From assembly GCF_001443045.1 (NCBI RefSeq), contig NZ_LKPJ01000032.1, positions 1 to 64,000 on the forward strand: a DNA stretch of 64,000 nt, written 5' to 3'. Source of the DNA: Burkholderia ambifaria. Lineage in GTDB: Bacteria > Pseudomonadota > Gammaproteobacteria > Burkholderiales > Burkholderiaceae. Positions within the stretch are counted from its first letter, which is position 1; every line of letters starts with the position of its first letter. The notes below the pieces were generated by a model. It was not told the origin of the DNA. It saw only the letters and a program-made list of their open reading frames with translations, and searched no databases. This document shows positions 17,052-30,108 of the stretch, piece after piece. The position numbers and the translations under genes are program-made.

Positions 17052-18542
17052 TTACTGGGCCAGCGGCAGCTTCGACTGCGCGACGTGGGAGAGGAGGTTT
17101 TCCACGGAAACGTGCATCACGTCGGTGAAAGGCTTCGGATACAGGCCCATCAGCATCGTGAACGCGGCGAGCACGGCCAGCATCACGAATTCGCGACGGC
17201 CGATGTCCTTCAGCTTGGCAACGTGATCGTTCGCGACCGCGCCGAAATACACGCGCTTGTACATCCACAGCGTGTAGGCAGCGCCGAGGATCAGCGTGAA
17301 CGCCGCGCCGAATGCGATCCAGAAGTTGTACTGGACGGCTGCGAGAATCACCATGAACTCGCCGACGAAACCCGAGGTACCCGGCAGGCCGCAGTTGGCC
17401 ATCGAGAACAGCATCGCGAATGCCGCGAACTTCGGCATCACGTTCACGACGCCACCGTAATCAGCGATCTGGCGCGAGTGCACGCGATCGTACAGCACGC
17501 CGATGCACAGGAACATCGCGCCCGACACGAAGCCGTGCGAAATCATCTGGATGATCGCACCTTCGACGCCGAGCTGGTTGAAGATGAAGAAGCCGAGCGT
17601 CACGAAGCCCATGTGCGCGATCGACGAATACGCGACCAGCTTCTTCATGTCGGACTGCACCATCGCGACGAGGCCGATGTAGATCACCGCGATCAGCGAC
17701 AGCGTGATCACGACCGGTGCCAGGAAGTGGCTTGCGTCAGGCGTGATCGGCAACGAGAAACGCAGGAAGCCGTACGCGCCGAGCTTCAGCATGATCGCTG
17801 CCAGCACGACCGAACCACCCGTCGGCGCTTCCACGTGCGCGTCCGGCAGCCAGGTGTGCACCGGCCACATCGGCACCTTCACCGCGAATGCGAGGAAGAA
17901 TGCAATGAACAGCAGGATCTGCGGCGCCATCGCGATCTTCGCGTTCTGCCACGTCGCGAGGTCGAACGAATGCGTCTGCGTGTACAGGTAGATCAGCGCG
18001 ACCAGCATCAGCAGCGACCCGGCCAGCGTGTACAGGAAGAACTTGAACGCCGCGTACACGCGGTTCGGGCCGCCCCACACGCCGATGATGATGTACATCG
18101 GGATCAGGGTCGCCTCGAAGAACACGTAGAACAGCAGGCCGTCGGCTGCCGAGAACACGCCGATCATGATCCCGGACAGGATCAGGAAGGCCGCGAGGTA
18201 TTGCGCGACGTTCTCGGTGATCACTTCCCACGCGGCGATCACGACGATCACCGTGATCAGCGCGGTCAGCACGACGAACCACATCGAGATGCCGTCGACA
18301 CCGAGGTGGTACGAGATGTCGAAGCGTTCGATCCAGGTCGATTGCTCGACGAACTGCAGCGCAGCCGTGCTCGAGTCGAAGCCCGTGATCAGCGGGATCG
18401 TGACCGCGAGACCGAGCAGCGAACCGATCAGCGCAACCCAGCGGGCCGTCCCCGGATTTTTGTCGTTACCCACCGCGAGCACGAGGAGGCCGAAAACGAT
18501 CGGCAGCCAGATCGCGGTACTGAGAATCGGAAAAGCGTGCAT
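17052..18542 (-). CDS. nuoM: NADH-quinone oxidoreductase subunit M
   Basis: A 496-residue, 14-helix antiporter-like subunit of the complex I membrane arm. Key charged residues are in FYVFFEATLIPMYIIIGVWGG (helix 5 Glu), FAVKVPMWPVHTWLPDAHVEAP (helix 7/8 Lys, His) and KKLVAYSSIAHMGFV. It pumps protons, driven by quinone reduction in the peripheral arm. The length is normal, and it lies 16 bp downstream of nuoL. Confidence 0.97.
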   Translation of the reverse strand: MHAFPILSTAIWLPIVFGLLVLAVGNDKNPGTARWVALIGSLLGLAVTIPLITGFDSSTAALQFVEQSTWIERFDISYHLGVDGISMWFVVLTALITVIVVIAAWEVITENVAQYLAAFLILSGIMIGVFSAADGLLFYVFFEATLIPMYIIIGVWGGPNRVYAAFKFFLYTLAGSLLMLVALIYLYTQTHSFDLATWQNAKIAMAPQILLFIAFFLAFAVKVPMWPVHTWLPDAHVEAPTGGSVVLAAIMLKLGAYGFLRFSLPITPDASHFLAPVVITLSLIAVIYIGLVAMVQSDMKKLVAYSSIAHMGFVTLGFFIFNQLGVEGAIIQMISHGFVSGAMFLCIGVLYDRVHSRQIADYGGVVNVMPKFAAFAMLFSMANCGLPGTSGFVGEFMVILAAVQYNFWIAFGAAFTLILGAAYTLWMYKRVYFGAVANDHVAKLKDIGRREFVMLAVLAAFTMLMGLYPKPFTDVMHVSVENLLSHVAQSKLPLAQ

Positions 18543-18558
18543 TAAGTTGTCCCCCGCC

Positions 18559-20613
<2,055 letters not shown>

Positions 20614-20630
20614 AACAGCGTTGCCTGAAA

Positions 20631-20936
20631 TTAACCTTTGAGCTGATCGAGATCCTCGACATTGATCGTGTCGAGCTTACGGAACAGGGTCACCAGAATC
20701 GCGAGACCGATCGCGGCTTCCGCTGCGGCAACGGTCAGCACGAAGAACACGAAGATCTGGCCGTGCACGTCGCCGAGGTAATGCGAAAACGCGACGAAGT
20801 TGGTGTTCACCGCCAGCAGCATCAGTTCGATCGCCATCAGGATGATGATGATGTTGCGGCGGTTCAGGAAGATCCCGACGATCGCGATCGCAAAGAGGAT
20901 CGCGCCGAGCACGAGGTAATGAGCAAGAGTCAGCAT
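20631..20936 (-). CDS. nuoK: NADH-quinone oxidoreductase subunit K
   Basis: A 101-residue membrane subunit with three helices, including the conserved [26 protein letters not shown] segment with its buried glutamate (IELM) and the second-helix Glu in [11 protein letters not shown]. These residues link the quinone site to the antiporter-like subunits. The length is exactly typical, and it lies 18 bp downstream of nuoJ. Confidence 0.97.
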
Positions 20937-20954
20937 GGTTTTCCTTTCCTCCGC

Positions 20955-21605
20955 TTAGCCGTTGGTGCTCGAACCGGCTTCGCTCTGCGCCGTTTCCGGC
21001 TGCGGCTTTTCCGCTTCCATCTTCACGAGGCGCACGCGGTCGTCGCGGCGCACCTTGACCTGATCCGACACGCGCTGGCGCTTGCTGTCCTTGCCCTTGC
21101 GCTCGGTCAGCCCGATCGCGGCGATGATCGCGACCAGCAGCACCAGGCCGGCGATTTCAAACGCGAAGATGTAGTCGGTGTAGATCACCTTGCCGATCAG
21201 TCGCGTGTTCGACCAGTCGGCCATCGCGCCCGTCGCCATTGCGTGCACCGTGTGCGTGTCGCCGTAGCCGCGCCAGAGGATCAGTGCGGTCTCGACCACG
21301 ATGATCGCGCCGACCACCGTTGCCATCGGCACGAAGCGCTTGAAGTCTCGGCGCAGGTAATCGATGTTGATGTCCAGCATCATCACGACGAACAGGAACA
21401 GCACCATCACGGCGCCCACGTACACCAGCACCAGCAGGATCGCGAGGAACTCCGCTTCCAGCAGCATCCAGATCGCGGCGGCGTTGAAGAACGCCAGCAC
21501 AAGGAAAAGCGCAGACGCCACCGGGTTGCGCGAAGTGATCACCTTCAGCCCTGATACCACCAGGAGCAGCGCGAAGATGTAGAACAGTACGGTCGTGAAT
21601 TCCAT
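20955..21605 (-). CDS. nuoJ: NADH-quinone oxidoreductase subunit J
   Basis: A 216-residue membrane subunit. Five helices fill the first 165 residues, with the conserved NPVASALFLVLAFFNAAAIWMLLEAEFLAILLVLVYVGAVMVLF region whose third helix contains the pi-bulge. The C-terminal 50 residues form a charged cytoplasmic tail (RKGKDSKRQRVSDQVKVRR). It is separated from nuoI by 114 bp that contain a small GC-rich hairpin but no gene. Confidence 0.96.
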   Translation of the reverse strand: MEFTTVLFYIFALLLVVSGLKVITSRNPVASALFLVLAFFNAAAIWMLLEAEFLAILLVLVYVGAVMVLFLFVVMMLDINIDYLRRDFKRFVPMATVVGAIIVVETALILWRGYGDTHTVHAMATGAMADWSNTRLIGKVIYTDYIFAFEIAGLVLLVAIIAAIGLTERKGKDSKRQRVSDQVKVRRDDRVRLVKMEAEKPQPETAQSEAGSSTNG

Positions 21606-21719
21606 GATTACCGGTTCATCGTTAGGCCATAGTCAGGCGCGGCTTGCGGGACGCTCTCGCGTGCCGCACCCGTCGCGGCGGCTCGGCCCGTTCATGCCGG
21701 GCCGGCACTGCAAACACAA

Positions 21720-22208
21720 TCAACGATACGGCGCGTCGGCAGCCTTCGCCGCAGCGATGTCCTTCTCGTAGCGATCGCCCACCGCGAGCAGCATTTCCTT
21801 CGTGAAATACAGGTCGCCGCGCTTTTCGCCGTGGTACTCGAGAATCTGCGTCTCGACGATCGAATCGACCGGGCAGCTTTCTTCGCAGAAACCGCAGAAG
21901 ATGCACTTCGTCAGGTCGATGTCGTAGCGCGTCGTGCGGCGCGTATTGTCCGCGCGCGTTTCCGATTCGATCGTGATCGCCATCGCGGGGCACACGGCCT
22001 CGCAGAGCTTGCACGCGATGCAGCGCTCTTCGCCGTTTTCATAGCGGCGCAGCGCGTGCAGCCCGCGGAAGCGCGGCGAGATCGGGGTCTTCTCTTCCGG
22101 GAACTGCACGGTGAACTTGCGCCGGAACGTGTAACGACCGGTCAGCGCGAGCCCCTTCAGCAGCTCCGTCAGGAAGAAGGTCTTAAAGAAGTGTTGGATT
22201 GCCGTCAT
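21720..22208 (-). CDS. nuoI: NADH-quinone oxidoreductase subunit I
   Basis: A 162-residue ferredoxin-like subunit. Two 4Fe-4S motifs are complete: Cys63/66/69/73 ([12 protein letters not shown]) and Cys102/105/108/112 ([12 protein letters not shown]). They bind clusters N6a and N6b, which pass electrons from NuoG to cluster N2 in NuoB. The N-terminal amphipathic helix ([15 protein letters not shown]) lies on the membrane surface. It is 15 bp downstream of nuoH. Confidence 0.97.
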   Translation of the reverse strand: MTAIQHFFKTFFLTELLKGLALTGRYTFRRKFTVQFPEEKTPISPRFRGLHALRRYENGEERCIACKLCEAVCPAMAITIESETRADNTRRTTRYDIDLTKCIFCGFCEESCPVDSIVETQILEYHGEKRGDLYFTKEMLLAVGDRYEKDIAAAKAADAPYR

Positions 22209-22223
22209 GATTTCGTCCGATCT

Positions 22224-23291
22224 TTACTTCACCCAGATGTTGAGCGGCGACATCATCCAGAAGCCGACCACGACCACCCAGATCACCGTGACGGGCAGGA
22301 ACACCTTCCAGCCCAGACGCATGATCTGGTCGTAACGGTAGCGCGGGAACGTCGCGCGAACCCAGATGAACACCGACAGCAGTGCGAATACCTTCAGCAC
22401 CAGCCAGAAGATGCCCGGAATGAACGACAGGAATTCGAACGGTGCATCCCAGCCACCGAGGAACAGCGTCGCAGCCAGCGCCGAGATCACGATCATGTTG
22501 ATGTACTCGGCGAGGAAGAACAGCGCGAACGCCATACCCGAGTAATCGATCATGTGACCGGCAACGATTTCCGACTCCCCTTCCACCACGTCGAACGGGT
22601 GACGGTTCGTTTCGGCGATGCCCGAGATGAAGTAGACGACGAACGCGGGCAGCAGCGGCAGCCAGTTCCACGACAGGAAGTTCACGCCGTGGCCCGCGAA
22701 GAAGCCATGCTGCTGCGAATTGACGATTTCCGACATGTTCAGGCTGCCGGCCGTCATCAGCACGAGCACCAGCGCGAAGCCCATCGAGATTTCGTACGAG
22801 ACCATCTGCGCCGCGGCACGCATCGCACCGAGGAATGCGTACTTCGAGTTCGACGCCCAGCCCGCGAGGATCACCGCATACACGCCGATCGACGAGATCG
22901 CCATCGCGTACAGCAGGCCCGCGTTGATGTTCGCGAGCACGGCCTGGGCCTGGAACGGGATCACGGCCCACACGGCGAACGCCGGCACGACGGTCATGAC
23001 CGGTGCGATCAGGTACAGCCAGCGGCTGGCGGCGCTCGGCTGAATGACTTCCTTCAGCAGCAGCTTCAGCACGTCGGCGATCGGCTGCAGCAGGCCGCCG
23101 GGGCCGACGCGGTTCGGGCCGAGACGCACGTGCATCCAGCCGATCAGCTTGCGCTCCCACAGAATCAGGTACGCGACGCACAGCAGGATGACGACGGAGA
23201 CGACGAGGATGCGCACGATTGCCCACACCGTCGGCCACGCGACGCCGAGAAGCTGGGCGCCGCCCGCGTTGATCGTATCGAACAAGCTCAT
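22224..23291 (-). CDS. nuoH: NADH-quinone oxidoreductase subunit H
   Basis: A 355-residue, eight-helix membrane subunit that forms the quinone chamber with NuoB and NuoD. Conserved segments are visible: [21 protein letters not shown], the acidic E-channel loop ([20 protein letters not shown]) and [20 protein letters not shown]. The start codon directly abuts the nuoG stop (23291/23292), so the two are probably translationally coupled. Confidence 0.97.
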   Translation of the reverse strand: MSLFDTINAGGAQLLGVAWPTVWAIVRILVVSVVILLCVAYLILWERKLIGWMHVRLGPNRVGPGGLLQPIADVLKLLLKEVIQPSAASRWLYLIAPVMTVVPAFAVWAVIPFQAQAVLANINAGLLYAMAISSIGVYAVILAGWASNSKYAFLGAMRAAAQMVSYEISMGFALVLVLMTAGSLNMSEIVNSQQHGFFAGHGVNFLSWNWLPLLPAFVVYFISGIAETNRHPFDVVEGESEIVAGHMIDYSGMAFALFFLAEYINMIVISALAATLFLGGWDAPFEFLSFIPGIFWLVLKVFALLSVFIWVRATFPRYRYDQIMRLGWKVFLPVTVIWVVVVGFWMMSPLNIWVK

Positions 23292-25622
23292 TTACGCCTT
23301 CTCCACCACCAGTTCACCGGACAGGCTGCCGAGCGCTGCGCCGGCAGGCGTTGCCGCCGACACGCGAACGACCGTCTCCGCAAGATTCGCGTCGCGCACG
23401 GCCGGCAACTGCACCGCACGCTCGCCCTGGCGCACGCGCACTGCGTCGCCTTCCTTCAAGCCCAGCTTGTCGAACAGCGCGGCCGGCAGGGCTGCAGCAT
23501 TCGCCACCTTCGCGGCGGCCGTCAGGTGCAGCGCACCTGCGCGGCGCACGAGTGCGTCGGCATGATAGATCGGCACGTCGGCGAGGCGCTCGAAGCTGCC
23601 GTTCGCGGCAGCGGCCGCGACGCGCGCCGGTGCGACCGACGCCTGGTTCGACAGACGGCTCGCGACGCCTGCGTCGCCGAGCGCCGCAACACGCACATCC
23701 TCAGCCGTCTCGTATTCGAAGTTCGGCAGGCCGAGCAGACTGCCGAGCACGCGCAGCACCTTCCACGCCGGACGCGTGTCGCCCAGCGGGCGCACGACGC
23801 CGTTGAAGCTCTGCACCGAGCCTTCCGCGTTCACGTACGTACCGGCCGTTTCCGTGAACGGAGCGATCGGCAGCAACACGTCGGCGTAGTCGAGGCCGTG
23901 CTTGAACGGCGACATCACGACGACCATTTCAGCCTGGTTCAGCGCGGCAAGCGCCTGCGCCGGATCGGCCGTGTCGAATTCCGGTTCGACGTTCAGCAGC
24001 ACGTAGCCCTTGCGCGGCTGCGCGAACGCCTCGCGTGCGTTCAAGCCGCCTTCGCCCGGCAGTGCGTTGACGACGTGCGCGCCGACCGTGTTCGCCGCTT
24101 CCGTCAGGAAGCCGAACGTGGCGCCGGTGTTCTCGGCGATCCACTGTGCGACGGCGTGCAACTTCGCGAATTGCGGGTGACGGACGGCCACGTTGCCGAG
24201 CAGCACCGCGCGGCGCTCGCCGTTCGCGAGCGACTGGGCGACTGCCTGGGCAGCCGGCGAAGCCGTGACGCCTGCGAGCGTGTCCGGCAGTGCGACGCCG
24301 CGCAGTTGCGCGACGGCTGCGGCCACACCGGCCAGTTCGTCGAGCCATGCCGACGGCGCGGCGACGATGCGCTGCGCGGTCGGGATCAGCGAATCGTCGG
24401 CGGTCGCGTGCAGGAAGTGCAGCTTCGCGCCGTTCTTCGCGGCCTGACGCAGGCGCGCGGCGAACAGCGGGTGGTCGCGGCGCAGGAACGAACCGACGAC
24501 GAACGCGGCATTCACGTTCGACAGGTCGGCGATCGGCATGCCGAGCCACGGTGCACCCTGGACCGGCGCCGAGAAATCCTGCTGACGCAGACGGAAGTCG
24601 ACGTTCGGCGTCTTCAGTTCGCTGGCGAGCTGCTTCACGAGGAACAGCTCTTCAGCGGTGCTGTGCGCGCTCGCGAGCATCGCCAGCGCGTTCGCGCCGT
24701 GATCCGCGGCGATGCCCTTCAGGCCCTTCGCGACATATTCGAGTGCGGTCTGCCAGTCGGTTTCGATCCACTGGCCGCCCTGCTTCAGCATCGGCTTCGT
24801 CAGGCGCTCTTCGCTGTTCAGGCCTTCGTACGAGAAACGATCCTTGTCCGAGATCCAGCATTCGTTGATCGCTTCGTTCTCGAACGGCAGCACGCGCATC
24901 ACGCGGTTGTTCTTCACTTGCACGACGAGGTTCGCGCCGACGGAATCGTGCGGGCTCACCGACTTGCGGCGCGACAGTTCCCACGTACGGGCGCTGTAAC
25001 GGAACGGCTTGCTGGTCAGCGCGCCGACCGGGCACAGGTCGATCATGTTGCCCGACAGTTCGGAGTCGACCGTCTTGCCGACGAACGTCGTGATTTCCGA
25101 GTGCTCGCCACGACCCAGCATGCCGAGCTCCATCACGCCGGCGACTTCCTGGCCGAAGCGGACGCAGCGCGTGCAGTGGATGCAGCGCGACATTTCTTCC
25201 ATCGAGATCAGCGGGCCCACGTTCTTGTGGAACACCACGCGCTTTTCTTCCGAGTAGCGCGACGACGACTTGCCGTAGCCGACCGCCAGATCCTGCAGCT
25301 GGCATTCGCCGCCCTGATCGCAGATCGGGCAGTCGAGCGGGTGGTTGATGAGGAGGAATTCCATCACCGACTGCTGCGCCTTCACGGCCTTGTCGGACTG
25401 CGTGCGCACGATCATGCCGGCCGACACGGGCGTCGCGCAGGCAGGCACGGCCTTCGGCATCTTCTCGACTTCGACGAGACACATCCGGCAGTTGGCCGCA
25501 ACCGACAGTTTCTTGTGATAGCAGAAGTGAGGAATGTACGTATCCGCCTTGTGCGCAGCCTGGATCACCATGCTGCCTTCGGGCACCTCGACCTTCTTGC
25601 CGTCTATTTCAAGTTCAACCAT
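23292..25622 (-). CDS. nuoG: NADH-quinone oxidoreductase subunit G
   Basis: A 776-residue iron-sulfur subunit of the peripheral arm. The N-terminal ferredoxin domain has the 2Fe-2S ligands in HFCYHKKLSVAANCRMC. It is followed by the His/Cys N5 site (HPLDCPICDQGGECQ) and the N4 cysteines (CIHCTRCVRF). The rest is a molybdopterin-oxidoreductase-like domain that no longer binds cofactor. It conducts electrons from NuoE/F to NuoI. It lies 84 bp downstream of nuoF. Confidence 0.97.
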   Translation of the reverse strand: MVELEIDGKKVEVPEGSMVIQAAHKADTYIPHFCYHKKLSVAANCRMCLVEVEKMPKAVPACATPVSAGMIVRTQSDKAVKAQQSVMEFLLINHPLDCPICDQGGECQLQDLAVGYGKSSSRYSEEKRVVFHKNVGPLISMEEMSRCIHCTRCVRFGQEVAGVMELGMLGRGEHSEITTFVGKTVDSELSGNMIDLCPVGALTSKPFRYSARTWELSRRKSVSPHDSVGANLVVQVKNNRVMRVLPFENEAINECWISDKDRFSYEGLNSEERLTKPMLKQGGQWIETDWQTALEYVAKGLKGIAADHGANALAMLASAHSTAEELFLVKQLASELKTPNVDFRLRQQDFSAPVQGAPWLGMPIADLSNVNAAFVVGSFLRRDHPLFAARLRQAAKNGAKLHFLHATADDSLIPTAQRIVAAPSAWLDELAGVAAAVAQLRGVALPDTLAGVTASPAAQAVAQSLANGERRAVLLGNVAVRHPQFAKLHAVAQWIAENTGATFGFLTEAANTVGAHVVNALPGEGGLNAREAFAQPRKGYVLLNVEPEFDTADPAQALAALNQAEMVVVMSPFKHGLDYADVLLPIAPFTETAGTYVNAEGSVQSFNGVVRPLGDTRPAWKVLRVLGSLLGLPNFEYETAEDVRVAALGDAGVASRLSNQASVAPARVAAAAANGSFERLADVPIYHADALVRRAGALHLTAAAKVANAAALPAALFDKLGLKEGDAVRVRQGERAVQLPAVRDANLAETVVRVSAATPAGAALGSLSGELVVEKA

Positions 25623-25706
25623 GATGGTGAATGGTCCTTAACCTATTTCCGCCCGTTCGCGCCTTCGCCCGACCGTGCGCTCAAATTCCGCAACCGGTGC
25701 TTCGCT

Positions 25707-27017
25707 TCAGGCTGCCGCCGCGTGCGCGTGGCCGCCGACCATGCAGTGCTTGTGCTCGACGTGGTACGCGAATTCGTCCCAGTAATGCTTGAGCATCCCG
25801 CGAACCGGCATCGCCGCCGCATCGCCGAGCGCGCAGATCGTGCGGCCCATGATGTTCTCGGCAACCGAGTTCAGCAGGTCCAGATCTTCCTGGCGCCCTT
25901 CGCCGTGCTCGATACGATTCACGACGCGATACAGCCAGCCGGTGCCTTCGCGGCACGGCGTGCACTGGCCGCACGATTCCTCGTAGTAGAAGTACGACAG
26001 GCGCAGCAGCGAACGCACCATGCAGCGCGTCTCGTCCATCACGATCACCGCGCCGGAACCGAGCATCGAGCCCGCCTTCGCGATCGCGTCGTAATCGAGA
26101 TCGGTCTGCATCATGATGTCGCCCGGGATCACCGGCGCCGACGAGCCGCCCGGAATCACGGCCTTGATCTTGCGACCGCCGCGCATCCCGCCGGCGAGCT
26201 CCATCAGCGTCGCGAACGGCGTGCCGAGCGGCACTTCGTAGTTGCCCGGACGCTCGACGTCGCCCGACACCGAGAAGATCTTCGTGCCACCGTTGTTCGG
26301 CTTGCCGATCTCGAGGTAATTCTGCGGCCCGATGGTCAGCAGGAACGGCACCGCGGCGAACGTTTCGGTGTTGTTGATCGTGGTCGGCTTGCCGTACACG
26401 CCGAAGCTCGCCGGGAACGGCGGCTTGAAGCGCGGCTGGCCCTTCTTGCCTTCGAGCGACTCGAGCAGCGCCGTTTCCTCGCCGCAGATGTACGCGCCGT
26501 AACCGTGGTGCGCGTGCAGCTGGAACGAGAATTCCGAGCCCATGATGTTGTCGCCGAGGAAGCCCGCGGCACGCGCCTCATCAAGCGCGGCTTCGAAGCG
26601 TCGATACACTTCGAAGATTTCGCCGTGGATGTAGTTGTAGCCGACGGTGATGCCCATCGCGTACGCGCCGATGGCCATGCCTTCGATCAGCGCATGCGGG
26701 TTCCAGCGCAGGATGTCGCGATCCTTGAACGTGCCCGGCTCGCCTTCGTCCGAGTTGCAGACGAGGTACTTCTGCCCCGGGAACTGGCGCGGCATGAAGC
26801 TCCACTTCAGGCCGGTCGGGAAGCCCGCACCGCCACGGCCACGCAGGCCCGACGCCTTCACGTCGGCGATCACCTGCTCCGGCGGAATCTTTTCTTCGAG
26901 AATGCGGCGCAGCTGCTTGTAGCCGCCGCGCGCAACGTAATCTTCGAGATGCCAGTTCTCGCCGTTCAGACCAGCGAGGATCAGCGGTTTGATGTGACGG
27001 TCGTGGAGGGACGTCAT
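25707..27017 (-). CDS. nuoF: NADH-quinone oxidoreductase subunit F
   Basis: A 436-residue NADH-oxidising subunit. [16 protein letters not shown] is the NADH/FMN-binding glycine-rich loop, [16 protein letters not shown] contributes to FMN binding, and [11 protein letters not shown] with the later TICALGD cysteine bind cluster N3. It accepts hydride from NADH and passes single electrons to NuoG. Its ATG overlaps the nuoE stop codon (ATGA), giving coupled translation with its partner subunit. Confidence 0.97.
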   Translation of the reverse strand: MTSLHDRHIKPLILAGLNGENWHLEDYVARGGYKQLRRILEEKIPPEQVIADVKASGLRGRGGAGFPTGLKWSFMPRQFPGQKYLVCNSDEGEPGTFKDRDILRWNPHALIEGMAIGAYAMGITVGYNYIHGEIFEVYRRFEAALDEARAAGFLGDNIMGSEFSFQLHAHHGYGAYICGEETALLESLEGKKGQPRFKPPFPASFGVYGKPTTINNTETFAAVPFLLTIGPQNYLEIGKPNNGGTKIFSVSGDVERPGNYEVPLGTPFATLMELAGGMRGGRKIKAVIPGGSSAPVIPGDIMMQTDLDYDAIAKAGSMLGSGAVIVMDETRCMVRSLLRLSYFYYEESCGQCTPCREGTGWLYRVVNRIEHGEGRQEDLDLLNSVAENIMGRTICALGDAAAMPVRGMLKHYWDEFAYHVEHKHCMVGGHAHAAAA

Positions 27018-27499
27018 TTCGAAAGCTCCTCAAGCAGCTGGTCGATCTTCTCGCGGCTCATGAAGCTGCACATTCTGTGATTGTTCACCAGCAGCACCGG
27101 CGCATCGCCGCACGAGCCCATGCATTCGCCTTCCTTCAGCGTGAACTTGCCGTCGGGCGTGGTCTCGCCGAAGCCGATGCCCAGCTTCTGTTTCAGGTAG
27201 TCGGCCGTCGCCTCGGCGCCGCCGTGCGGACCGAGCTGGCACGGGAGGTTCGTGCAGAGCGTGATCTTGTGCTTGCCGACCGGTTTGAGCTCGTACATCG
27301 TGTAGAACGTCGCGACTTCCTGCACGGCGACGGCCGGCATGCCGAGATAGTCCGCAACGAACTGCATCAGTTCGGGCGACAGCCAGCCGTGCTCTTCCTG
27401 AGCAACGGCCAACGCCGACATCACGGCGGACTGTTTCTGATCGGCGGGATACTTCGTCAACGCTCGATCGATTTCCTTCAGGCCTTCAGCTGAGATCAT
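27014..27499 (-). CDS. nuoE: NADH-quinone oxidoreductase subunit E
   Basis: A 161-residue thioredoxin-like subunit with a 2Fe-2S cluster (N1a). The ligands are Cys82 and Cys87 ([10 protein letters not shown]) and Cys126 and Cys130 ([10 protein letters not shown]). The frame is open to 27520, but [12 protein letters not shown] at 27499 matches the family start. A 180-bp stretch separates it from nuoD; that stretch (27500-27679) has no gene and no clear signal. Confidence 0.96.
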   Translation of the reverse strand: MISAEGLKEIDRALTKYPADQKQSAVMSALAVAQEEHGWLSPELMQFVADYLGMPAVAVQEVATFYTMYELKPVGKHKITLCTNLPCQLGPHGGAEATADYLKQKLGIGFGETTPDGKFTLKEGECMGSCGDAPVLLVNNHRMCSFMSREKIDQLLEELSK

Positions 27500-27679
27500 T
27501 TTCAGACACGACTCTTTCAATTCCTACCGAACGAACAACCTGCCGCACTGCTGTGCATGGACGGCAGACCTGGCGCTCACTGTTGACAGCTTGCGAAGCC
27601 GCGCCGGTTCAGCGCATACCGCATGTGACTTCGCGTGTGACTGACTGCTCGCCGCCCGCTTGCGCAGGCGGCGCAACCA

Positions 27680-28933
27680 TTAGCGATCGATTTCGCCGAA
27701 CACGATGTCCTGCGTACCGATGATCGTGACGGCGTCGGCAATCATGTGACCGCGCGCCATTTCGTCGAGCGACGCGAGGTGCGCGAAGCCCGGTGCGCGG
27801 ATCTTGAGGCGATACGGCTTGTTGGCACCATCCGACACGAGATAGATACCGAATTCGCCCTTCGGATGCTCGACTGCTGCGTACGCTTCGCCTTCCGGCA
27901 CGTGAAAACCTTCGGTGAAGAGCTTGAAGTGGTGAATCAAGTCTTCCATGTTGGTCTTCATGCCGACGCGCGACGGCGGCGCAACCTTGTGATTGTCGGT
28001 CATCACAGGGCCCTGATTCTTGCGGAGCCACTCAATACACTGTTTCGCGATACGGACCGACTGGCGCATTTCTTCGACGCGCACCAGATAGCGGTCGTAG
28101 CAATCGCCGTTCACGCCGACCGGCACGTCGAAATCCATGCGATCGTACACTTCGTACGGCTGCTTCTTGCGTAGGTCCCAGGCGATGCCCGAGCCGCGCA
28201 GCATCGGGCCTGTGAGGCCCATCTGCAGCGCACGTTCCGGGCTGACGACGCCGATCCCGACCAGACGCTGCTTCCAGATCCGATTGTCGGTGAGCAGCGT
28301 TTCGTATTCGTCGACGCACTTCGGGAAGCGCGTGAAGAAGTCGTCGATGAAGTCGAGCACCGAGCCGCTGCGCGCTTCGTTCATCTTCGCGAGCGCCTTC
28401 TCGTTGCGGATCTTCGACGCCTTGTATTGCGGCATTGCGTCAGGCAGGTCGCGATAGACGCCGCCCGGACGGTAGTACGCCGCGTGCATCCGGGCACCGG
28501 ACACCGCTTCGTACACGTCCATCAGGTCTTCGCGCTCGCGGAATGCATACAGGAACACCGCCATCGCACCGACGTCGAGTGCGTGCGCGCCGATCCACAT
28601 CAGGTGGTTCAGCACGCGCGTGACCTCGTCGAACAGCACGCGGATGTACTGCGCGCGCTCCGGCACTTCGATGCCGAGCAGCTTTTCGATCGCGAGCACG
28701 TAGCCGTGCTCGTTGACCATCATCGACACGTAGTCGAGACGGTCCATGTACGGCACGGACTGGATGAACGTTTTGGATTCCGCGAGCTTTTCCGTCGCGC
28801 GGTGCAGCAGGCCGATGTGCGGATCGGCACGCTGGATGACTTCGCCGTCGAGCTCGAGCACGAGGCGCAGCACACCGTGCGCTGCCGGGTGCTGCGGGCC
28901 GAAGTTGAGCGTGTAGTTCTTGATTTCTGCCAT
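27680..28933 (-). CDS. nuoD: NADH-quinone oxidoreductase subunit D
   Basis: A 417-residue subunit homologous to the large subunit of NiFe hydrogenases but lacking the metal cysteines. It forms the quinone site with Nuo[23 protein letters not shown] contains the conserved His, and [17 protein letters not shown] supplies the quinone-binding Tyr. NuoC and NuoD are separate here, unlike the fused NuoCD of E. coli. It lies 9 bp downstream of nuoC. Confidence 0.97.
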   Translation of the reverse strand: MAEIKNYTLNFGPQHPAAHGVLRLVLELDGEVIQRADPHIGLLHRATEKLAESKTFIQSVPYMDRLDYVSMMVNEHGYVLAIEKLLGIEVPERAQYIRVLFDEVTRVLNHLMWIGAHALDVGAMAVFLYAFREREDLMDVYEAVSGARMHAAYYRPGGVYRDLPDAMPQYKASKIRNEKALAKMNEARSGSVLDFIDDFFTRFPKCVDEYETLLTDNRIWKQRLVGIGVVSPERALQMGLTGPMLRGSGIAWDLRKKQPYEVYDRMDFDVPVGVNGDCYDRYLVRVEEMRQSVRIAKQCIEWLRKNQGPVMTDNHKVAPPSRVGMKTNMEDLIHHFKLFTEGFHVPEGEAYAAVEHPKGEFGIYLVSDGANKPYRLKIRAPGFAHLASLDEMARGHMIADAVTIIGTQDIVFGEIDR

Positions 28934-28942
28934 GACGCCCCC

Positions 28943-29545
28943 TTAATGTTTCAGACCGCCATAGCGATCCTCGCGGATCACGCGCGGCGTGATTTCGCGC
29001 GGCTCGATCGTCACCGGCTGGTACACGACCCGCTTCTCTTCCGGGTCGTAACGCATTTCGACATAGCCCGACACCGGGAAGTCCTTGCGGAACGGGTGAC
29101 CGATGAAGCCGTAGTCGGTGAGGATGCGGCGCAGGTCGGGGTGGCCTTCGAACACGATGCCGTACAGGTCGAACGCTTCGCGCTCGTACCAGTTTGCGGA
29201 GGTCCAGATATCGACCAGCGATGCCACGATCGGCAGGTCGTCGTCCGGCGCGAATGCGCGCAGGCGCAAGCGCCAGTTGTTCGTGACCGACAACAGGTGC
29301 GACACGGCCGCGAAACGCGGGCCGTCGTAGGCGCCGTCGCCGAAGGTCTGGTAGTCGACGCCGCACAGGTCGATCAGCTGCTCGAAACGGAGCTTCGGAT
29401 CGTCTCGCAGTGTCTTTGCGACTTCGAGGTAATCGCTCGCCTTCACGACGAGCGTCAGTTCACCGATCGCTTCGGTGAGGCTCACCACGCGCGCGCCGAG
29501 CGCGGCTTCGAGGTTTGCCTTGAGGGTCTCGATTTTGCTTGCCAT
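28943..29545 (-). CDS. nuoC: NADH-quinone oxidoreductase subunit C
   Basis: A 200-residue 30-kDa-type subunit of the peripheral arm. The signature [24 protein letters not shown] is followed by [18 protein letters not shown]. It carries no cofactor and stabilises the NuoB-NuoD interface. It is encoded separately, 21 bp after nuoB and 9 bp before nuoD. Confidence 0.97.
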   Translation of the reverse strand: MASKIETLKANLEAALGARVVSLTEAIGELTLVVKASDYLEVAKTLRDDPKLRFEQLIDLCGVDYQTFGDGAYDGPRFAAVSHLLSVTNNWRLRLRAFAPDDDLPIVASLVDIWTSANWYEREAFDLYGIVFEGHPDLRRILTDYGFIGHPFRKDFPVSGYVEMRYDPEEKRVVYQPVTIEPREITPRVIREDRYGGLKH

Positions 29546-29566
29546 ATTGAGGGGACGCTCGGGGCT

Positions 29567-30046
29567 TTATTGACGGGCGATGGTGTTGGTGCGGCGGATC
29601 TTCGCCTGAAGCTGGATCACGCCGTAGACCAGCGCCTCGGCCGTGGGCGGACAGCCCGGCACGTAGACGTCGACCGGCACGATCCGGTCGCAGCCGCGGA
29701 CCACCGAGTACGAGTAGTGGTAGTAGCCACCACCATTCGCGCACGACCCCATCGAGATCACCCAGCGCGGCTCGGCCATCTGGTCGTACACGCGGCGCAG
29801 CGCGGGCGCCATCTTGTTGCACAGCGTGCCGGCGACGATCATCACGTCCGACTGACGCGGGCTCGGGCGGAACACGACCCCGAACCGGTCCAGGTCATAG
29901 CGGGCCGCGCCCGCATGCATCATCTCGACGGCGCAACACGCGAGCCCGAACGTCATCGGCCACAGCGAGCCGGTACGCGTCCAGTTGATCAGCTTGTCAG
30001 CCGTCGTGGTGACAAACCCTTCCTTCAAGACCCCTTCGATACTCAT
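29567..30046 (-). CDS. nuoB: NADH-quinone oxidoreductase subunit B
   Basis: A 159-residue subunit that holds cluster N2, the last electron carrier before quinone. The ligands are the tandem Cys37-Cys38 ([11 protein letters not shown]), Cys102 ([16 protein letters not shown]) and Cys132 ([12 protein letters not shown]). The frame is open to 30088; [11 protein letters not shown] at 30046 is the conserved start. It lies 62 bp downstream of nuoA. Confidence 0.97.
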   Translation of the reverse strand: MSIEGVLKEGFVTTTADKLINWTRTGSLWPMTFGLACCAVEMMHAGAARYDLDRFGVVFRPSPRQSDVMIVAGTLCNKMAPALRRVYDQMAEPRWVISMGSCANGGGYYHYSYSVVRGCDRIVPVDVYVPGCPPTAEALVYGVIQLQAKIRRTNTIARQ

Positions 30047-30108
30047 TTGCTTTCCACTCCAGACGAGCGACCGAGCGTGGCCGCCCATGCAAACCGGCGA
30101 TTAACCCA

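Noticed and set aside
21831-27080. A 1749-codon open frame on the plus strand
   Set aside because: It is antisense to nuoI-nuoF and consists of Arg/His/Gln-rich low-complexity sequence, the usual shadow of GC-rich coding DNA. The same applies to long frames at 15576-18545, 30622-33435, 33044-35695 and 53535-55538.
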